Of a stretch of 50,566 nucleotides of DNA, positions 21,573-33,373 are shown one piece after another (position 1 is the first letter of the stretch; every line of letters begins with the position of its first letter). The position numbers and the translations under genes were made by a program. The DNA is taken from contig MJGA01000077.1 of the NCBI GenBank assembly GCA_001910725.1, positions 1 through 50,566 of the forward strand, read 5' to 3'. Under the pieces are notes generated by a model. It was not told the origin of the DNA. It ran no database searches and was given only the letters and a program-made list of their open reading frames with translations. This DNA is from Phanerodontia chrysosporium (Eukaryota > Basidiomycota > Agaricomycetes > Polyporales > Phanerochaetaceae).

Positions 21573-22908
21573 ATGCGCCCCGCGTGCGAACTTGCCCAGA
21601 ACGGAGCAGGAAAGTTCGAGGTCTTCATACCGAAGGGCGGCCTGCCCGCCACCGGGGCGCAATCGCTTGGCGTCACGACCGCGCACGCGCCGCAGGACGG
21701 CCCGTGCACCACACGCAGGCACCGCCGGAGCAGCTCCCGTGCCTCGACAAGGACTGTGCGCCGCCGCGACACCAGCGCCGACAGCGCACGGACCATTGCC
21801 TGCGCCACGCCGCGACCGCCACTCAACCCCGGCGCCGGACGCCCTGCCGCGCCCACGACCGACCTCGCCACTGCGACTGCGCCGATGGCCACGCTGTCTG
21901 CCGCGAGCCCATCGGCGCTGGAGAGCCCGCTGCGGGAGAGCACCGTCGGCGCGCAGTTCGAGGAGATCCGCGAGCGGCTTGCGCGCGCGAAACGCTCCCT
22001 CGAGAACCTCCGCCAGACCGTCGAACGGCGCAGGGATGGGCGGAGCACCGCGCGGTCGCAAGAGCAGGACGCTGCTCGCACGGCGCCCGCGACGTCCATG
22101 GACGAGGACGACCTCTCTACAGACCGTGTAGGTGATGTCGAGGTCGAGATCCGCGAGGCAGTCGACACCGACGGCGAGGAGGGCGCCGTACCGTTCCCGA
22201 CGATGCTCGATGCCGATGGGGTGACGGCGGGGAGCCCCAGTGCCCTGCCCTGGGGCCCAGACTGGTTCCAGCTCGACGCCGAGCCCGAAGTCCGCCACCC
22301 GATTGTCTGGGACCTGCAGCCAGGGTAAGCACTGCCCCGCCTTCCACCACCTTTTGCGCCCCGCTGACCCTCCTTTGCACAGAGTCACGCTTGGGCTTCT
22401 TTGCTACCTCGCGGTCGCGGACCTGCGCCCCGGCACGACGCCACAGCACATGCCGCGCCTCCACAACGTGCAGATCGACTTCTGGGCACCCCTCGTCGAC
22501 GCGCCGCAGAGCGCCCTCGACGTAGAGCTCCGCCGCGCGGTGTGGCACACCACCCTCGCCAAGCGCCGCCAGCCATGGGCCATCCTGTCCACGGGCACCC
22601 TGCCCAGTACGCAGAACATCGTGATCTCCCGCGAGTGGGCCGTCCTCGAGGGCATTCCCGGGGCCTACCTCTCCGCATTCGTCGTGCCCATTCCGGCGCG
22701 CTTGCTGCTCGCTGAACGGCGCGCGTTCCGGATGTGTGTTCGTGCAAACATGAGGGAACGGGACCCGGAGTTGCTAGCAGACCATCCAGAGTTCGAGGTA
22801 CGCTCGAGAACCGTCGAGGTCGCGATAGAGTCGCTCAGGAAGGAGAACCACATGGATGGCAAGCCGCTGCTCCACAGGACAAACGTACCACCTGGCAAGT
22901 GGCAATGA
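21573..22908 (+). CDS. Unrecognised two-exon family, member B (425 residues)
   Basis: Exons 21573-22324 and 22383-22908 with a 58-nt GTAAGC...CACAG intron give 425 residues. The second exon is 526 nt, exactly as in paralog A, and the intron interrupts the same Gly codon after W-D-L-QP. Conserved blocks: CELAQNGAGKFEVF at the start, TVRRRD and a downstream S/T/A-rich stretch, FEEIRERLARAKRSLENLRQ (predicted helical), an acidic linker (MDEDDLSTD), WF-LD, then LGLLCYLAVADLRPG, HMP, AVWHTTLAKRRQPWAILSTG, FVVPIPARLL, ESLRKENHMDGKPLLHRTN and PPGK. The N-terminal part is diverged and length-variable while the C-terminal part is well conserved, so selection appears to act mainly on exon 2. No signal peptide, transmembrane segment or known domain seen. 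Probably a lineage-specific family. Confidence 0.85.
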
Positions 22909-23166
22909 TCCATGATCTAAGACGACACAATAGTTAGACTCCTATACACCGACGTCGCAGGACGACGCACCACACTCGTGACCTATCTCGTAGATATCTG
23001 TAGAATGTGAAGAAAAGGTACATCCCAAATACACGGAGACCATATGTCCTTCAATCCTGGGTCACGACCATGTTCAACGTGAGAGTAAATGCATATGGTC
23101 TATTGAACCTTTTGAAACAGCAAGTAGCACGACGCACAAAACCAATCCCAGTCGCAGCACGAAACC

Positions 23167-24944
23167 TCACTGCGCGGCGCGGCGAGCGAACTCAATCAAC
23201 GCCCTACAAAACATGAGTCAGCATGTAGCCCACATATTCCAAGACACAGATACGCACCTTGTGGGACGGCCCGTCATGCCAGTCTCCTGGTAGGGGCCCT
23301 TGCGCGTCGCCTCCATCGTACCTGCCATGTCGACATGCGCCCAGCGCACGCTGCCCTCGCCATCCTCCGTCTCCAGGTCGGGCACGAACGACTTCAGGAA
23401 CAGCGCTGCCGTGCACGAGCCGGCCGGCCGGCCGCCCGTGTTACACAGATCCGCGTTCGAGCCCTGGATCTGCGGCGCGTAGTCCTCGGAAAGCGGCATC
23501 CGCCAGAACCGGTCGTGCTCCCGCGCACCCGCGGCCTCGAGCTCGTTCCAGAGGTCGTCTGAGTTCGTGAAAACGCCAGTGAAGATCTCGCCGAGAGCAA
23601 TATCCATCGCACTATTGGCATATTAGTTCATATCTCTCGGTTGAAAGCAGCTCGGCATACCCCGTGAGAGTGGCTACGTCGACCACGGTCGTGGGCTTGA
23701 ACTCGGTGCAAGCGTAGTACAGCGCGTCGGCGAGGACAAGACGACCTTCAGCGTCAGTGTTGTCGACCTCGACACTCTTGCCGTTCATCGCGTATACAAT
23801 GTCACCAGGCTTAGTCGCAGCGGGTCCAGGCATGTTCTCCGTCAACGGGGTGACCACAGAGAGGTTAATGGGGAGCTTGAGCTTCGCGATCGCAAGCGCA
23901 GCAGAGACGACAGCTGCGGCACCGCCCATGTCACCGCGCATGAGCTTCATGCCTGCGCTGGGCTTGATGCTGATTCCTCCGGAGTCGAAGGTGATGCCTT
24001 TGCCGACGAAAACGAGGGGTTTCGCGTTCTTGTCCGCCGCGCCGCGGTAGTGGCTGCCACCAGTGTCAGAAGCGCACACACAACCAGGCTTGCATCAACT
24101 TACATCTCGAGGAACTTGGCGGGCTGCGCAGATCCGCGAGTGACAGACAGGAAGCTGTTCATGCCCTTTTGCGCGGCCCACTCTGATGGCAGATGAACAA
24201 CCGCTCTCGAGTAAAGCTACAGAACATACCTGTGTCCCGCACGATAATCTCAACACCTTCCACACCCTTGAACTCCTTCTGTACGCGCTCACAGAAGAGC
24301 GTCGGAGTGAGCATGTTCGCAGGCAGCTCCATGAGGGTACGAGCGAGGTTCTGCGCCTCAGCGTAGACGACACCTTCCGCCCAGGCCTTCTTGTCTGCAG
24401 TGGCGGGGATAGGCGAGAACGACAAGCGAGGTGGGGGGAGCTTCTCATTTCGCGGGTCGAACGCCGACGCGGGCTCGGTTTTGAGGTTGAAGCCGTAGAG
24501 CGCGAGGTGCGCAGCGACCGCGGCGGCATGCACATCGCCTGCAGCAGCGACGTCAATCGCGACCTCGCGGCCGTTGATGCCTTCTCCAAGGCTCTTAATT
24601 TGCTGGACAGCACTGCCGACGGCAGTCCTGACGAGCTCGCGCTTGGCGTTTTCGGACGTCGACTGCTTCGAGAATGAAGGGCCGAGCGAGGTCAGCGCAG
24701 TGATATTCTGCGCTCCGCTGGAGGGCGTGCCGAAGAAGACGGTTGCGCTTCCAGCCTTCGGTGGTTTTGGGCCCTGCGGGAGAGTCGACCAGAGCTTCTC
24801 TGTGTCGAGACCGTCGACAGAGCTCGTCTTCGGGGACGACGGGTCCACAGGAACAACGTAGACGGAGGACATAGCGCGGCGGAGGGGCAAACGAGTGAGA
24901 GAGCGACGAGGAATGGAGAGAAGCGTGCGAGCAGCAGGTGTCAT
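23167..24944 (-). CDS. M17 leucyl aminopeptidase (cytosol aminopeptidase)
   Basis: Dinuclear-metal exopeptidase releasing N-terminal residues. Exons 24230-24944, 24104-24182, 23661-24053, 23258-23611 and 23167-23203 give 525 residues, matching the family length. The C-terminal catalytic domain shows [11 protein letters not shown] (metal-binding Lys and Asp, about 284-291), MRGDMGGAA, and the signature [14 protein letters not shown] (about 362) that supplies Asp, Glu and the bicarbonate-site Arg. The last exon encodes only 12 residues. The start at 24944 adds a 24-residue Arg-rich, Asp/Glu-free presequence ([16 protein letters not shown]) before an internal Met25 that would start a normal cytosolic form. 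This suggests mitochondrial or dual targeting by alternative starts. A 54-nt intron at 24183-24229 interrupts the linker between the N- and C-domains. Confidence 0.95.
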
Positions 24945-25176
24945 ATATGAGTTTTTGTCGCTGCACGCTGTTTCCAACGGCGGCGAGGCAAAACCTGGTG
25001 GTGAAAGAGGTGAAACCCGAGAATGTCTGACCAGGAACGGATCTCAGGCGGGGCGCTCGCCCGCCCGGAGCCGCATTTGGGCATGCGGCGGGATACCCAC
25101 TGTCTTTCCCGCAGATACAAGCTTTGCTTCCTACTCTCACATTCTAGGTCTCCGCTCTGAACATTCGATACTGACG

Positions 25177-26494
25177 ATGATTGCGATACCTCCAGAACTA
25201 ATCAACGAAATTCTTGGTTTTTCACGGCAAGACAGACGCACACTGGCTCGCTGTTCTATGGTTTCACGCCGGTGGTGCCAGCTCAGCAGCCCCTACCTTT
25301 TCTACACGCTCCAGCTTCGTGATGCACCACCGAGCTATCCAGAGGAGCCTCTCGATGCCCTGCACAGGTTCTTGCAGGATCACCCACGGATCACAGCCTT
25401 GGTGCGCGAGCTAAAGCTCTGCCCAGTGGACGGCATCTTGGAAGTACAGATATCTGTGGACCACATCCACGCCCTTCTATCCCTACTGCCCGCATTGCAC
25501 ACCCTCATCGTCGGCTCTGTCCGCCTCGTTGAAAGGCCTGACAAAGTGGTAGACGACGGCCATACCCGACGAGATGAGCCCAGCCCGCTGCGACTGCGGC
25601 ACGTCTCGCTCTCGAGCGCGTTCTGCTTTGGCGTCCACCCCACATTCCTGTCGCGCTTTTTCTCGCTCTTTTCCCAGATCGACGAGCTGCGCCTCCAGGG
25701 CGGCGTCGTGCCCCGCGTCCTCGACACGTTCCGCTACCTCCTGCCTCGCCTCTACGAGCCACACGCCGCGCCGCACGGCGCTCGCCCCATCGTGCGCGCG
25801 CTTGCCCTCGGCCGCTTCGACGCATCGCAGAGGATGCTCCCCGCACTGCCCGTGTTCGTACGCACAGACACCCTCGAGACGCTGCGCATCACGCACTTCC
25901 CGGGGATCCTCGTGGCCATGGTCGACGCACTCCTCTGCCAAACGCCGAACCTACGCGAGCTCGAGCTGTTCTTCTACCGCTTCGCTTCGTCGAACCTGGC
26001 ATATGCGCTAGGCACGTCTCCCAGCCCACTTGTACTGTCCTCTCTCGTGCTGACGTTTGTCTCCAGCACAAAGCGAGCAGTACCACCTCCCGAGCCTGGC
26101 TCACTGCCCGCAATTAGAGGTCCTCAAGTTTGGTACAGAGATCCACCTCGACTACGACCTCAGTGACATCAACAATGTCTACTGGCGGCGCTGCCTCGAG
26201 GCCCTGTCGAGCGCGTGCGCGCAGGTGCGCCGTGTCGCCGTGTCGATACAAACCTGGGCGGTCACCGACACCAACTACTTCGAACCTCTTGCAGAGCTTG
26301 ACTGGGGTTTACTCGACAAATTACTGTCACGTTTTCCAGACCTTGCGGCTATCCGTTTGGATATTAGCAGTCGGAACGTCGCGCGATGGATTCTCCCGGA
26401 GGACGAGATGCGCGAGCGGCTTGGCGAGCAGCTCTCCCTCCGAAACCGCAGCATACTCCACATTGCGTTTAGCGACACTCCGTCAACACACTGA
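25177..26494 (+). CDS. F-box protein
   Basis: Putative substrate receptor of an SCF ubiquitin ligase. Exons 25177-26031 and 26078-26494 give 423 residues. The N-terminal F-box reads IPPELINEILGF, a short spacer, LARCSMVSRRWCQLSSPYLF, matching the degenerate F-box common in Agaricomycetes. The rest carries leucine-rich, irregular repeats (LRHVSLSS, LRLQGG, LETLRITHFPG, LRELELFFY, LEVLKFGT) typical of the substrate-binding part. The splice GTACTG...GCGAG is one of two possible solutions; the alternative acceptor CTCCAG at 26066 does not keep phase. The start follows the leucyl aminopeptidase gene divergently by 232 bp, so the two may share a promoter. Target unknown. Confidence 0.8.
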
Positions 26495-27170
26495 CGGACG
26501 TTCGTGCCGCTGAAGAAGGCACCAGTTGTGCCTAGAACGCTGGGAAGACATGGAAAACGAGGCTCAATGCTCTCGTCCATCCACCTGCCATGACTAAACC
26601 TATCGGTGCTTGATCTGTTTCTTGTATACGCATCTACGTACATCTACTTTTTTTTTCTTGCTTTTCGCAAGTTGCTGCAGGTTTAGACATGTATCATGGA
26701 ATGTGCAAGACATGTGTAAATTACGCAATCCGAACCTACATGATTAGCAGCAATGCGAGGGCCTCACGACAATTCCCGATCCTGTTGTCAGCGACAGAGG
26801 GACGAGGATTTTTGCACAAGGAGAGGCCACACGACCATGGGCTGAGGCACATAATGCCGGATAGGCAACTTTCAAGGATACCATCAGGATGCGCAGTGCT
26901 CAGGCGCAAAGCAGACATTACACAATGTACCCATGAATTATCTGTTGCTACAGTATACAGTTATATTGCATCTACAAAAGAATATTGCGCGTGAAGAGGT
27001 GTGAACAGCGACGTGCAGGAAAGGGGCCCATACGAGAGACAGGTATACGACAACGAAAACGATACGAATAATAGGGAGAAGTGTATGGCCGTACTAGAGA
27101 AATGTGAACTGGGCCGAGACGAACGAATAAATGCATGCACAGACTGGCAGAGCTTACGGCTCTATGTGCC
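26495..27170. other. Intergenic, convergent 3' ends
   Basis: 3' sides of the F-box and TBC genes. It contains a T9 tract near 26650 and AT-rich sequence. Short frames have no resemblance to known proteins. Confidence 0.5.
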
Positions 27171-30100
27171 TCATTTTCGCGGTAGCGAAATCGCCGGAAG
27201 CCCAGGCAGACCTGCAGAGGTGGCCTGCGAGGCGAGTGTCCGCGCCTGGTTCTGCCGCTTGACATGGGCCTCGGCGAGTTTCGCCCGCTGCTTGCGCACG
27301 TCTTCGTCCTTGAGCTTGACCGCCGACGTCAGCTCCAGAAACGCGTCCGCCGTGGTCGGCAGAACGGTCGGTGGTGGGTGAAGCAAGAGGTTCAGGATTA
27401 CGTCGCGTTCCGCACATTGCATCACCTGCTGCTTGCAGCGCATCATGATCGCCAGACCAACGCGGAACAAGAATGGCACGCCTGCAGTGCGTCACATGAG
27501 CTGGCTGCCCGTACTGTTGGATATGCTAACTCACCCTCGAAGAGGAAGATGTCCCAGACACGTTGAGAATGCTCCAGCGGCAAGGCTTCAAGGAATAATG
27601 CAGTGAACCACGGGCGGCAAAGACTGGCAGGCGGGATGTCCATCTCAACGAAGACCTTCTTGGCCATGCCCGAGTCATTGGACTCGACGGCCTTCCCGAA
27701 CAGCGTCGAGTCGATCTCCATCTGCGCAGGGCCGGAGAAGTAGGAGCGCAGATGAGTATCCATGAGCGACACAAATGTCCAGAAAGCATCCTCCTCCGGT
27801 GACTGGAGAAGGAGATGGCCAGCTATCACAGTAAGGCCTGGTAGGCAGCGTCGTCAGTGTTGAACATGATGCATCACGGTCCGCACCCTACCTCGGCTGT
27901 AATGAAGGTCCGGAACCATCGTCAAATACGCTTGGAGTACATTGAGTAGGGAGCCGTCGTGCAGTTGATGGTCTTCAGGGAAGACCCTCCGCAGGTCACG
28001 CTCAATATTCGAGGCTGCGGGCACACGCTCGCGCTGCGTGAGCTTGTAGTAGATATTCTCGATGCGCTTCGCCTTGCTGTCCGTCAGGTGTGCCCAGACG
28101 ATATACCGCACGCTTGCCGGAACGCCTTCCCACAGTAGCTTGCGTACTTTCTTATTCTTGCGCGCTTGACCTGCGGGTACGCTTGAGATGGTCGAGATCC
28201 AGCGCAACTCGCGCTGTCGGTGAGCCTCGACGTCCTCCTTGCTCTCCTTACTCTCCTTGCTCTCTGGCGCTCCTGAGGCTGGGGTGTCTGATCGCGAGCC
28301 GGGAGTGGGCGCTGTGCGAGCACTGATGCCAGAAAACATCGAGAACGCAGGGCTTGCTGCACGGAGCGACGTGTCAGGACGGACAGGGCTCGGCAGTGGA
28401 GATGATGAGTGGTCCTCCTCTATCACGCTTAGCTGTCCTGCCGGCTTGACAAGCTCGAAGTCGACATCCTTGATCTGAACCCGTGGTTTGTCTGTCTGAT
28501 TTTCACTCGGCGACATACTAGGTGTTACGCTCGGGGCGATGCTCGGAGCGATACTCAGCGTCGGGCTTCGCTCCTCTGACTGGATGGAATGAATGGACCT
28601 ATCGCTGCTCTTGATCTTGAGAGCAGGAAGGGAGAGCTTAGACCGCAGCGTCTGGGGCATTGGTGGGCTGAGGGAAGGGACCGGAGAGGCGACGGACCGG
28701 ACTTCGCTGCGGTGCGAACCCTCGCTCTCAACCGACTGCCGGCCTTGCATCGAGGAGCGAGATGGAGACAGTTCTCGCACAGTTGACGTCCTGTTGGTGT
28801 TCGTATTCGAGAAGTTCGACGATCTGCTGTGCCGCAGCATATGCTTTGGACGGTATCGCAGTGGCGACGTAGATGCAACGGAGTGATGATCAGACGAGCC
28901 AGAGACGGAGCGCGCGACCATCGAACTCCCGACATCAGTAGCAGGCAATGGCGACGATGATGTAGGGGGCAAGAGCACCGTCGACGCCTGACCTAGCGAT
29001 AGATGAGACGTTACGGGTGACGTGGGCGACGACAGAGCGACGGGTGATCTCGGTGCGGCGGAGCTTGCTGGAGACCTTGGGGACCGCGGAGAAGGGAGGG
29101 GCGGAGAAGCTGGGGAAGCGACGATGTTATTTTGCGAAAGCGACAATGGAGAAGGCTTGTGCGCAGGGCGTGCTCCTGTAGCACCGGTGCTCGTCGAAGC
29201 TAGAATGGGGGAGCTGGTGGAGGACGCATTTGATGACGACCGTGATCGCCTTGTGAGCGCGTTCAGGGAGGCACTCTGCGAAATACTGTTACCGTCGGCG
29301 ATACTGTATACACACTTAGAAAAACCTGAACACATAACAGGGATTGAATGCTCACCTTTCGCCATCGGGGACAATCACCTCGAGCTGGGACGAATCGAAT
29401 CCAGAGAACGAGCGTGACCGGGGCGAGGCTTTTTCAACTCGGCTGGGAAGAAATTCGCCTTAGGTTGCTCCTTTGCGGGGTCTGCAAACGGTTCAACGGG
29501 CGTGGGCAGCGTCTGCGCCCTGTGTTTGTGCGCTGGAATATTGTTCGGCGGATCAAGCGTGAATGACACTGGGACGGGTCCAACAGAGCTCGCAAGGTCG
29601 TGGTCGAACTTCGCGTAGATGGTCACTCGCCCACGACGCTGAGGGTTTGAGTACTCCCTCAGGGCGCGACTCACGGCTTCGGAGACCGACCCTGGTATCA
29701 TAGCCGGACTCTGGGTAGACACAGGCATGCGACCGTACATGGGTCCGCTGGGCCCGTTTGGCGATGCGACAGGTTTCGGTGCATGCGGATGCGGCATGAA
29801 GATGCTCTGCCTGACAAATTCGTTCTGTGGTATGTCAAGGTTGCGTGAACGAGAACCAGGCTGCAGCTGCGGCTGGCTGGTTTGCTGAGGCGGTGGCGAA
29901 TGTGGACTGGCGAGGAGTGGTCCTTCCATAGTCTCCGAGGTCGGCGATAAGGGCGTGTATGGGGGTGGCGGAGCTTGGTTCGCGACAATGTACGTTGTCT
30001 CGATCATGCGCTTCTTCTCTGAAAGAATTGACGGGCTGCCTGGCTGGGTGCTAGGAGACTCGGAGCGTCGAGACCCGGGTGATGTCGGTACGACGAGATC

Positions 30101-32078
30101 AGGAGGTCCGTCCTCGTCATCGACCACGATGGGCTGCGTAGAGAGGCGAACCTTGCCTGTATCATGTGGCTCGGCGAGGAGAGCGCTATTATCCCTAGGC
30201 GAGGCTGGCCGTGATCCACGCTCCAGCTCGAGCCTCTGCCTCAATGCAGATGCTGCGCCGCCGTGTATGTTGGAGAACGAGTTACCCATGGGCGACAGTG
30301 GCGAAAACTGCGCAGATCCCGGTGTCGGTGACGACATTGGCGAGTTGAACGCGTTGAGAAGTGGCGAGGCACCCGGCTCAGACGTCGGTGATAACGACTG
30401 CTTAGCATGGTGCGAAGTCCTAAGCTCCAGCGGCGGAGGTATACGCTTGCCCTCTGGCGTCCCTGGCTCCTTGGGCGACGAGCTCGCCTGCCGTGGAGGC
30501 TCTGCGGGCACCGTTCTCCGGACATCTTCGACAGAAGACGAGGCAGTGGCCGTCGACCCCAAGCGCTCCCGCCCGAGACCAAAGTTCTGCCGCACGCTAT
30601 CAATGCTCGGCCTACGACCATCAAATGGGACTGGAGGGGGTGCTTCGAGACCGAATGCGGATGCAACCGTGTACATGGACCCTTTTGACAGGCGGGACGC
30701 CCGAGAAGCCATCGAATACCGCGAATAGCGGTAATTGTCATAGATATCCGACGCGCCCTCCCATTCTTCCGCGCAGTAGTCTGAGTCGGTGTTGGAAGTG
30801 AAGGATGGATGCCCAGAGTTACGCGACAACACCTCTCGGGGAGATGGTGGAGCAGATGATGGCGAGACAGGCCCTTCTGGAGAAAGTGCGTCGGACGATC
30901 GTTTTGCTGAGGTGTTGGAGTAGATGGACAACTTTTCCGAATTCGCGAATGATCGAATCGATGGTGTCGGTTTCTTGTCCGTGAGGGCGGGAGACGTGGG
31001 CTGCTCAGTCGGCTCTGGAGTGGAAGAACCGCTGTGCACGGAGTCCGCGTCGTCGATACCGCTATTCACGAAGTCTTGCAACAATGAAAGCCCGATTCCC
31101 GTCTCGCCATCGCCGTCAGATAGAGCGATCGAGATGCGGGTGCTCGGCTCGTCGTCGAACGTATCGTCGGCGCCATAGCGCAGCGTGTCTGCATGCTCTA
31201 GCTCGGACGCATGCGCGTGAGAATGTCCAGCGGTCGCGGTCGTAAGCGAGCTCTTCGCTATCTCCGCATGCATCGTGTCGTCCTCGCCAAGCTCGCTCGG
31301 CGAATCGACCTGCCGGCTGAGGCTGACGATGCGCACGAGCCCAGCACCCTCCTGGTCCTGATGCGCGAGATCTGCGGGCGTGCGCGGCGCTGAGTCGAGT
31401 GCGGTCGAGCTACTGGAGTGACTGGCATGGCTCGCCGTCCTGACGTGCAGACCGCCGTCGCCGCCGGCGGGGATGTATGGAGAATGTGGCGGCAGTAGGG
31501 TTCCAGCGCCAAGCAATGGAGAGGCCGTCGCGGACACGCTAGGGCTTGTTGTTGGGGTACCCTGCAATGTGAGCGTCATCGAACGGCTCTGCGACATGCT
31601 TGGGGCTGGTGGGTAGGGCGACTCCCGCGCGTGGTTCTCCCGGCTGTGTGGAGTGCCAGAGCTTTGCGAGGATGACGGTCTTGAAGACGAGCGTGAAAGA
31701 GACCTAGACGACCGCTTGGCCATGATAGGTTTCTTCAAGCGGCCTTGGAAGCGAACGTCGGCGCCACGAAAGCGACCCACGACGCCCTCACAGTAGCCCT
31801 GTACGCAGGCCGCGAGTTAGAATACTATGTGAAGAGAGCATGCCGTGCGTACCAGGTATGTGTCCTCTTGTCCTGGAAGCTGCATGAGAACTACAATCTC
31901 GTCGTCCTGGGGCGGCATCGTTTAGTCCGTGCGAGACGGGGAGAGGGCTCTCAACACGCACCTTGAGGAACATGAGGTCCTCTGCCTCCTCCGCAACACA
32001 GTCCTGCACTGCAAAACACTTTCCAATGCCACCTTTGGCAGCAAAACGCGTCCATCTCCCCAGCTCATTTGCGTCCAT
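27171..32078 (-). CDS. SH3-disordered-TBC domain protein (RabGAP-like), 1538 residues
   Basis: Six exons (31962-32078, 31853-31906, 29379-31798, 27892-29303, 27535-27837, 27171-27481) sum to 1538 codons in frame. The first three exons assemble an SH3 domain: CVAEEAEDLMFLKDDEIVVL, a short loop, TYLGYCEGVVGRFRGADVRF. About 1150 residues of Ser/Pro-rich, low-complexity sequence follow, probably disordered and phosphorylated. The TBC domain (about 1245-1470) reads LLWEGVPASVRYIVW, NIERDLRRVFPEDH, LLNVLQAYLTMVPDLHYSRG and VIAGHLLL, then RPWFTALFLEALPLEHSQRVWDIFLFEG. The arginine finger motif (IERDLRR) is present. The glutamine-finger motif, normally YCQG, reads YSRG, so the standard dual-finger GAP mechanism looks altered. 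A C-terminal coiled helix (KDEDVRKQRAKLAEAHVKRQ) ends the protein. Likely a regulator of polarity or membrane traffic. Confidence 0.93.
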
Positions 32079-32658
32079 CTAATCGAGTGCGTTGTGTTGG
32101 CGTGTACGGCGCGTCGGGATCTTCAGTTCAGGTAGCGACGACGGCAGCGCCGAGGGCTATGCTTTTCAGTCCAAGAGTGTATATGTAGGGTATGGTTAAA
32201 CGAGTGGAATGGTGTGGTCGTCACCGGGAGCAAAGAGCGAGCTGGTCGTGGTCGAGGTCAGGGCGGGAAAAGGCAGAGACGCCCTCGACGACCGCCGGCA
32301 TCATTTGTTCGGCCGTTCTCAACCTCGCTTTCATTTTGACTTTCGCCGTCCCCGTCGTCAGGAAATTCATTCTACATGATACACACATCGGCGGCACGGC
32401 ACCCTGTCTGTCACACACGCTCTGCACCCTTGATTCCATGAAATCATGCCCTTCCGAGGGTTGTTCTCTGTCTAGGCCCTGTACATCCCGCGTGGTGGGA
32501 CCTGCGATGAGCGTAACTCCCACAGCAAGTCCCTCGCGCGTAGGTGCCAGGCACTCGTCGTGTCGTCGTTGCATTCCCTCGCATGGCTATTCGTGCGCAC
32601 GCGCCACATGGGCTTCAGGAACGATGGACATCGGACGCTATTGGTGACAAGTTGTCAT
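32079..32658. other. Intergenic
   Basis: Upstream of the SH3-TBC gene and downstream of prefoldin 6. TATATGTAGGGTATGG near 32178 is a weak TATA candidate on the + strand. No gene support. Confidence 0.45.
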
Positions 32659-33232
32659 TCATGCTGCGACGGGCAGAGCACCAGACTTCTGGAGCTCCTC
32701 CTGGAGCTGCTGTAGCTTCGTCTGTGCCTCCACGATCTGTTATGCCGTGAGTGAGCGTAGCTCGGCCACGCTAGTATCCAGGGACGCACATCGAGTTTCT
32801 TCTTCTCAGACTTCTCACCAATGTCCTTGAGTTGTGCTTCGACACGCTTTCTACGAACGTGCAAGCCAGGTCAGACTGCGCCCAAACGTGGACAGATGGG
32901 ATACGCACATGTCGCTCTTGATGAAGTCTAACCGCTTATCCACGTTGCTCTTGGCTTCAGTCTGGTCTTGGGGAACCAGCACAGGCCCCACGAGCTTGTA
33001 CACCGTGTTGTTTGGTGTCAGTGACGCGAATTCCTGGGTTGCACGTCAGTACAGGATCAGACGTAGAGCATATGCGGCGTACCTTCTTCACGAGCTCATT
33101 CTCTGACAGCTGGGCATCAAGCTTTTGGCGTGCCTCCACTACCGCTGCAAGCTCAGCTTGTAGCTTCTGGTACTCTGCTGTCGCAGCTTGTAGGCGTTCC
33201 TGTACCTTCAATGCTGCCTCAATCGTCGCCAT
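32659..33232 (-). CDS. YKE2: Prefoldin subunit 6
   Basis: Beta-type subunit of the hexameric prefoldin co-chaperone that hands nascent actin and tubulin to CCT. Exons 33083-33232, 32909-33033, 32790-32850 and 32659-32736 give 137 residues, the normal size. Sequence shows the two coiled-coil helices (ALKVQERLQAATAEYQKLQ and the C-terminal VEAQTKLQQLQEELQ) joined by the beta hairpin containing VYKLVGPVLVPQDQTEAKSN and DKRLDFIKSDIKRVEAQLKD. All introns are 45-70 nt and in phase. The upstream gene is the MYND paralog 33374-34159 on the same strand, with 141 bp between its stop and this ATG. Confidence 0.95.
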
Positions 33233-33373
33233 CGGTGATGTAGTCGGGATCGAAGTTAGTGCTCGGGGTCTATTCAGAAAGGCGCCCGTCAACTGGCGGA
33301 GCAAGACCCGGAGTACCCCGCCGTGAGCCACTGCGTCTCTATCGCTCAGGAGCCAGGAGACTACTCTGTAATT

